A stretch of 64,000 nucleotides of DNA, from contig CANTUZ010000025.1 of NCBI GenBank assembly GCA_947846985.1, positions 20,086,100 to 20,150,099 of the forward strand. Direction: 5' to 3'. Within the stretch, counting starts at the first letter, position 1. Every line of letters starts with the position of its first letter. Of the stretch, positions 61,831-64,000 are shown in pieces. Both the position numbers and the translations under genes were made by a program. Source of the stretch: Fratercula arctica. Lineage: Eukaryota; Chordata; Aves; Charadriiformes; Alcidae. Under the pieces are notes generated by a model. The model saw only the letters and a program-made list of their open reading frames with translations, did no database searches and had not been told where the DNA came from.

Positions 61831-62574
61831 TCCAGTTCCCATTTCTAGATTTTGGTGGTTCTAGGAGAGTAGGCAAGAAGCAGACATTTAACAAGAAATG
61901 AAATGGAGTTCAGACTGTAACAAAGCTGTTTACCTTCGGGCCTTGGCTTTGCATGAAAAATATTCAGTACTGTGAGAGTCATGGTAAAATCTCATAATTG
62001 TGCAATACTCTGGATGGCATTTTTTTCACCCTTTACTTAGATCTCATACATAACACAGTCTACAGAATGTCCCTCCTTGGGTGGGACATTGAGCCCCGTA
62101 ATTTCTGACTGATTAAACACATAAATCAGAAAGACATCCAATCTATCACTAAAAAGCCTTTGTTTATTTCTCTAGCAAAAAAGACTCCACTACATTGCTC
62201 CCTTTGCTGCTTCAAAAGGTAATTAAGTTCATTGTCATAAATCTACTTTTTATTCCCATATATCCAGCATTATCTGGCCTCTACTCAACGTTATTAAGGT
62301 TGCTTCTGCCAGCAGATGTTATTTGTATTTATAGACAAAGAGAAGGTTAGGTTACCACATGGCCTTCTGATCAATAAACTGAAAACAACTTGTGCAACTC
62401 TTCTTTTATGGCAAGACTGCTTTTCCTTTTCTCTAAAGACTCTTGGAGTTCATACCAGAGTACCAACATTCAATAACCATATACGCATAAAGCCGTGACC
62501 ATAAAAATACATAGGCAAAATAGGCTGCTGTGGGGCATATTACCCTATCGAGAAGGCACTTACATCTCCATGTG
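61831..62574. other. Right flank, no feature recognised
   Basis: Between the ancient CR1 and the nested LTR pair; nothing identified. Confidence 0.5.
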
Positions 62575-63585
62575 TGTCCTGGTTTGAGGTAAAACAGAAC
62601 AAACTTTCTGTTCAGTAAGTTTACTTCTTAGCTAGACCTCTTCTAACTCTCTGAAATTAACAGCACATTGTGCAGAAAACAGTTCATTCTCAGAGTGATA
62701 AGACCTATGTTTACAGTTTGTGCCAGGGAATGGTATGCAGAGAGGCTCTTGCTTATACTTATTGCTATAACAACCAAGGCCAGCTAATTTCATTATTTGC
62801 CCCATTGGAGGGTGGGAAGCAGAAAAGCGTAGAGGGTCCCACCTGCAGGGAGGAGCGGACAGGTGACCCAAAATTGACCAACAGGGGTATTCCACCTGTC
62901 ATGGCTTGGCCTCAGACGGCAACAAAGAACCACGTGCCGCTCACTCGGGTCTTCCTAATACGGGAAGGATCAGAAGAAAAAGGCAAAACTCTTGGGTTGA
63001 GACAAAGGCAGTTTAACAGAACAGCAGAGGGAACAAGAAAACACCAACAATAACACGGACAGAGAAATATACAAACACGATTACGGAACCGCCGCTCCCT
63101 GCCGGTCCGGACCCGGGATGCCCCAGCCCGCTCCAAGTGGCGACTTCCGCCCCCTCCCCTGGCAGCTCAGGGTGGGCATGGCTCACATGACATGGAATAC
63201 TGTCTCTTGGGGAGACTTAACCCTATCCCCGCCGGAACCAGGACACCATCCCATCTGCTCCATGCTCAGTAGAAAAACTGAGGGATCAAAGGGCAGCGCT
63301 CTTCCTTCAATGGCTGATGTCCGAGGAGGACCCTGTCTGTTCTTCTGCCTTTGATCCCAGTCCGTGTGTTCCCCCATGCCTGCTGGTGACGTCATCCTGG
63401 GAGCTTAATATGGTTTAGTATATACTGTATCTATGTCATTATTTTCCTTTTTATTGTGTTATTAATACTTCATTAGTTTAGTTTCTTCTAAACTTGTAAA
63501 TCTCTTTATCTCTCCTCCTCCTCTCCATGTATGAGAGTGTGGGGGAGGGAGCATCTGTCGCTGGCCGTTGGCCAATACCACGATA
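62575..63585 (+). mobile_element. ERVL-like solo LTR, interrupted by a second LTR
   Basis: Starts TGTCCTGGTTTGAGG and ends about CCAATACCACGATA. The 5' part is 62575-62896 and the 3' part 63246-63585; together ~660 bp. The 3' part has GACGTCATCCTGGGAGCTTAA and the CT-rich CTCCTCCTC block shared with 5360-5592. It is split by the inverted LTR at 62897-63245. No internal proviral sequence. Confidence 0.82.
62897..63245 (-). mobile_element. Solo LTR nested inside another LTR
   Basis: 349 bp. Plus strand TGTCATGGCTTGG...GCCGGAACCAGGACA, so its 5' end is at 63245. Related to 29623-29962. Flanked by CCACC (62892-62896) and CCATC (63246-63250), a 5 bp target duplication with one change. Removing the insert and one repeat joins the host LTR as TATTCCATCCCATCTGC, a continuous sequence. 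Confidence 0.88.
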
Positions 63586-64000
63586 GGTATGCATTGGTAA
63601 GCAATTGCCTTGTAGTGAAATGTGACCTTGGCTAGACTGTAACAGCTAAAAAATGCCATCCCTCTGATGTTATATTATTTTGATGGAAGGGAAAATTCAA
63701 TAACTTATTTGGAATAGTTGCAAACAAATCTTAAACTTATTAGAATAAGTTCAGCTAACTTTTAGGCTCTCTTTTTGGGAATGCTATTACTTTGTGCTTG
63801 CATGGTGTCTTTTACCTAAGAGCTTTTTCCTAAAGCATTAAGGAAACATTAATTAAGGTTACAGCATTTCAATCTTTTTGCTAATCTTTATTTTCAAGTC
63901 AAGATTAAAATGCAAAAATTATTTTTGAAATATCATAATTAAAAATGTCAAAACTTACTATCCATCCCACAATTTTTCATGTTCCCATATCAGGATTGTT
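63586..64000. other. Window end, no feature recognised
   Basis: AT-rich, no repeat or coding character seen. Confidence 0.5.

Overview
This is vertebrate, almost certainly avian, non-coding DNA. The evidence is CR1 (chicken repeat 1) LINE fragments, one of them with the typical ATTCTATG-type 3' end, and solo LTRs of the avian ERVL class (TGTCCTGG / TGTACTGG starts) and ERVK class. I see no intact host protein-coding gene, tRNA, rRNA or CRISPR array. The longest open frames are the 3' end of CR1 ORF2 (reverse transcriptase C-terminus) or their antisense shadows.

The dominant feature is a very large inverted repeat. The left arm (3641-30390) is mirrored by the right arm (35240-54232) around a 4,849 bp spacer (30391-35239). 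The arms are nearly identical in everything I compared. The sum of mirrored coordinates steps 57873 -> 57872 -> 57873 -> 57867, and each step is explained by one visible small indel.

The arms differ in length (26,750 against 18,993 bp) because the left arm carries a direct tandem duplication of a ~7.76 kb unit (12514-20278 and 20279-28041). The right arm has one copy (about 37589-45358). The unit is bounded by two same-orientation CR1 copies. The middle CR1 (20000-20936) is a hybrid: its 5' part matches the inner CR1 (27763-28770) and its 3' part matches the outer CR1 (12150-13171), with the switch inside a 64 bp identical tract (20279-20342). That is the expected product of unequal homologous recombination between the two CR1s.

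Region by region: 1-3167 is left flank; an ERVK-type solo LTR (3168-3634) abuts the palindrome. The left arm holds an ERVL-like LTR piece (5360-5592), a ~1.06 kb LTR (6603-7665), three young CR1s, two copies of an old CR1, two copies of an opposed pair of LTR fragments and a solo LTR (29623-29962). The spacer holds another ERVL-type LTR (about 30425-30908) and otherwise unassigned sequence. The right arm mirrors the left with one unit fewer. The right flank (54233-64000) has further LTRs, a CR1 3' end, an ancient CR1 and a clear LTR-in-LTR nest (62575-63585).

There is no gene system in the metabolic sense. The biology is genome architecture: a palindrome with a recombination-generated copy-number difference between its arms. 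Such structures are known from sex chromosomes, including the avian W, but chromosome identity cannot be read from this window, and assembly error has to be excluded.
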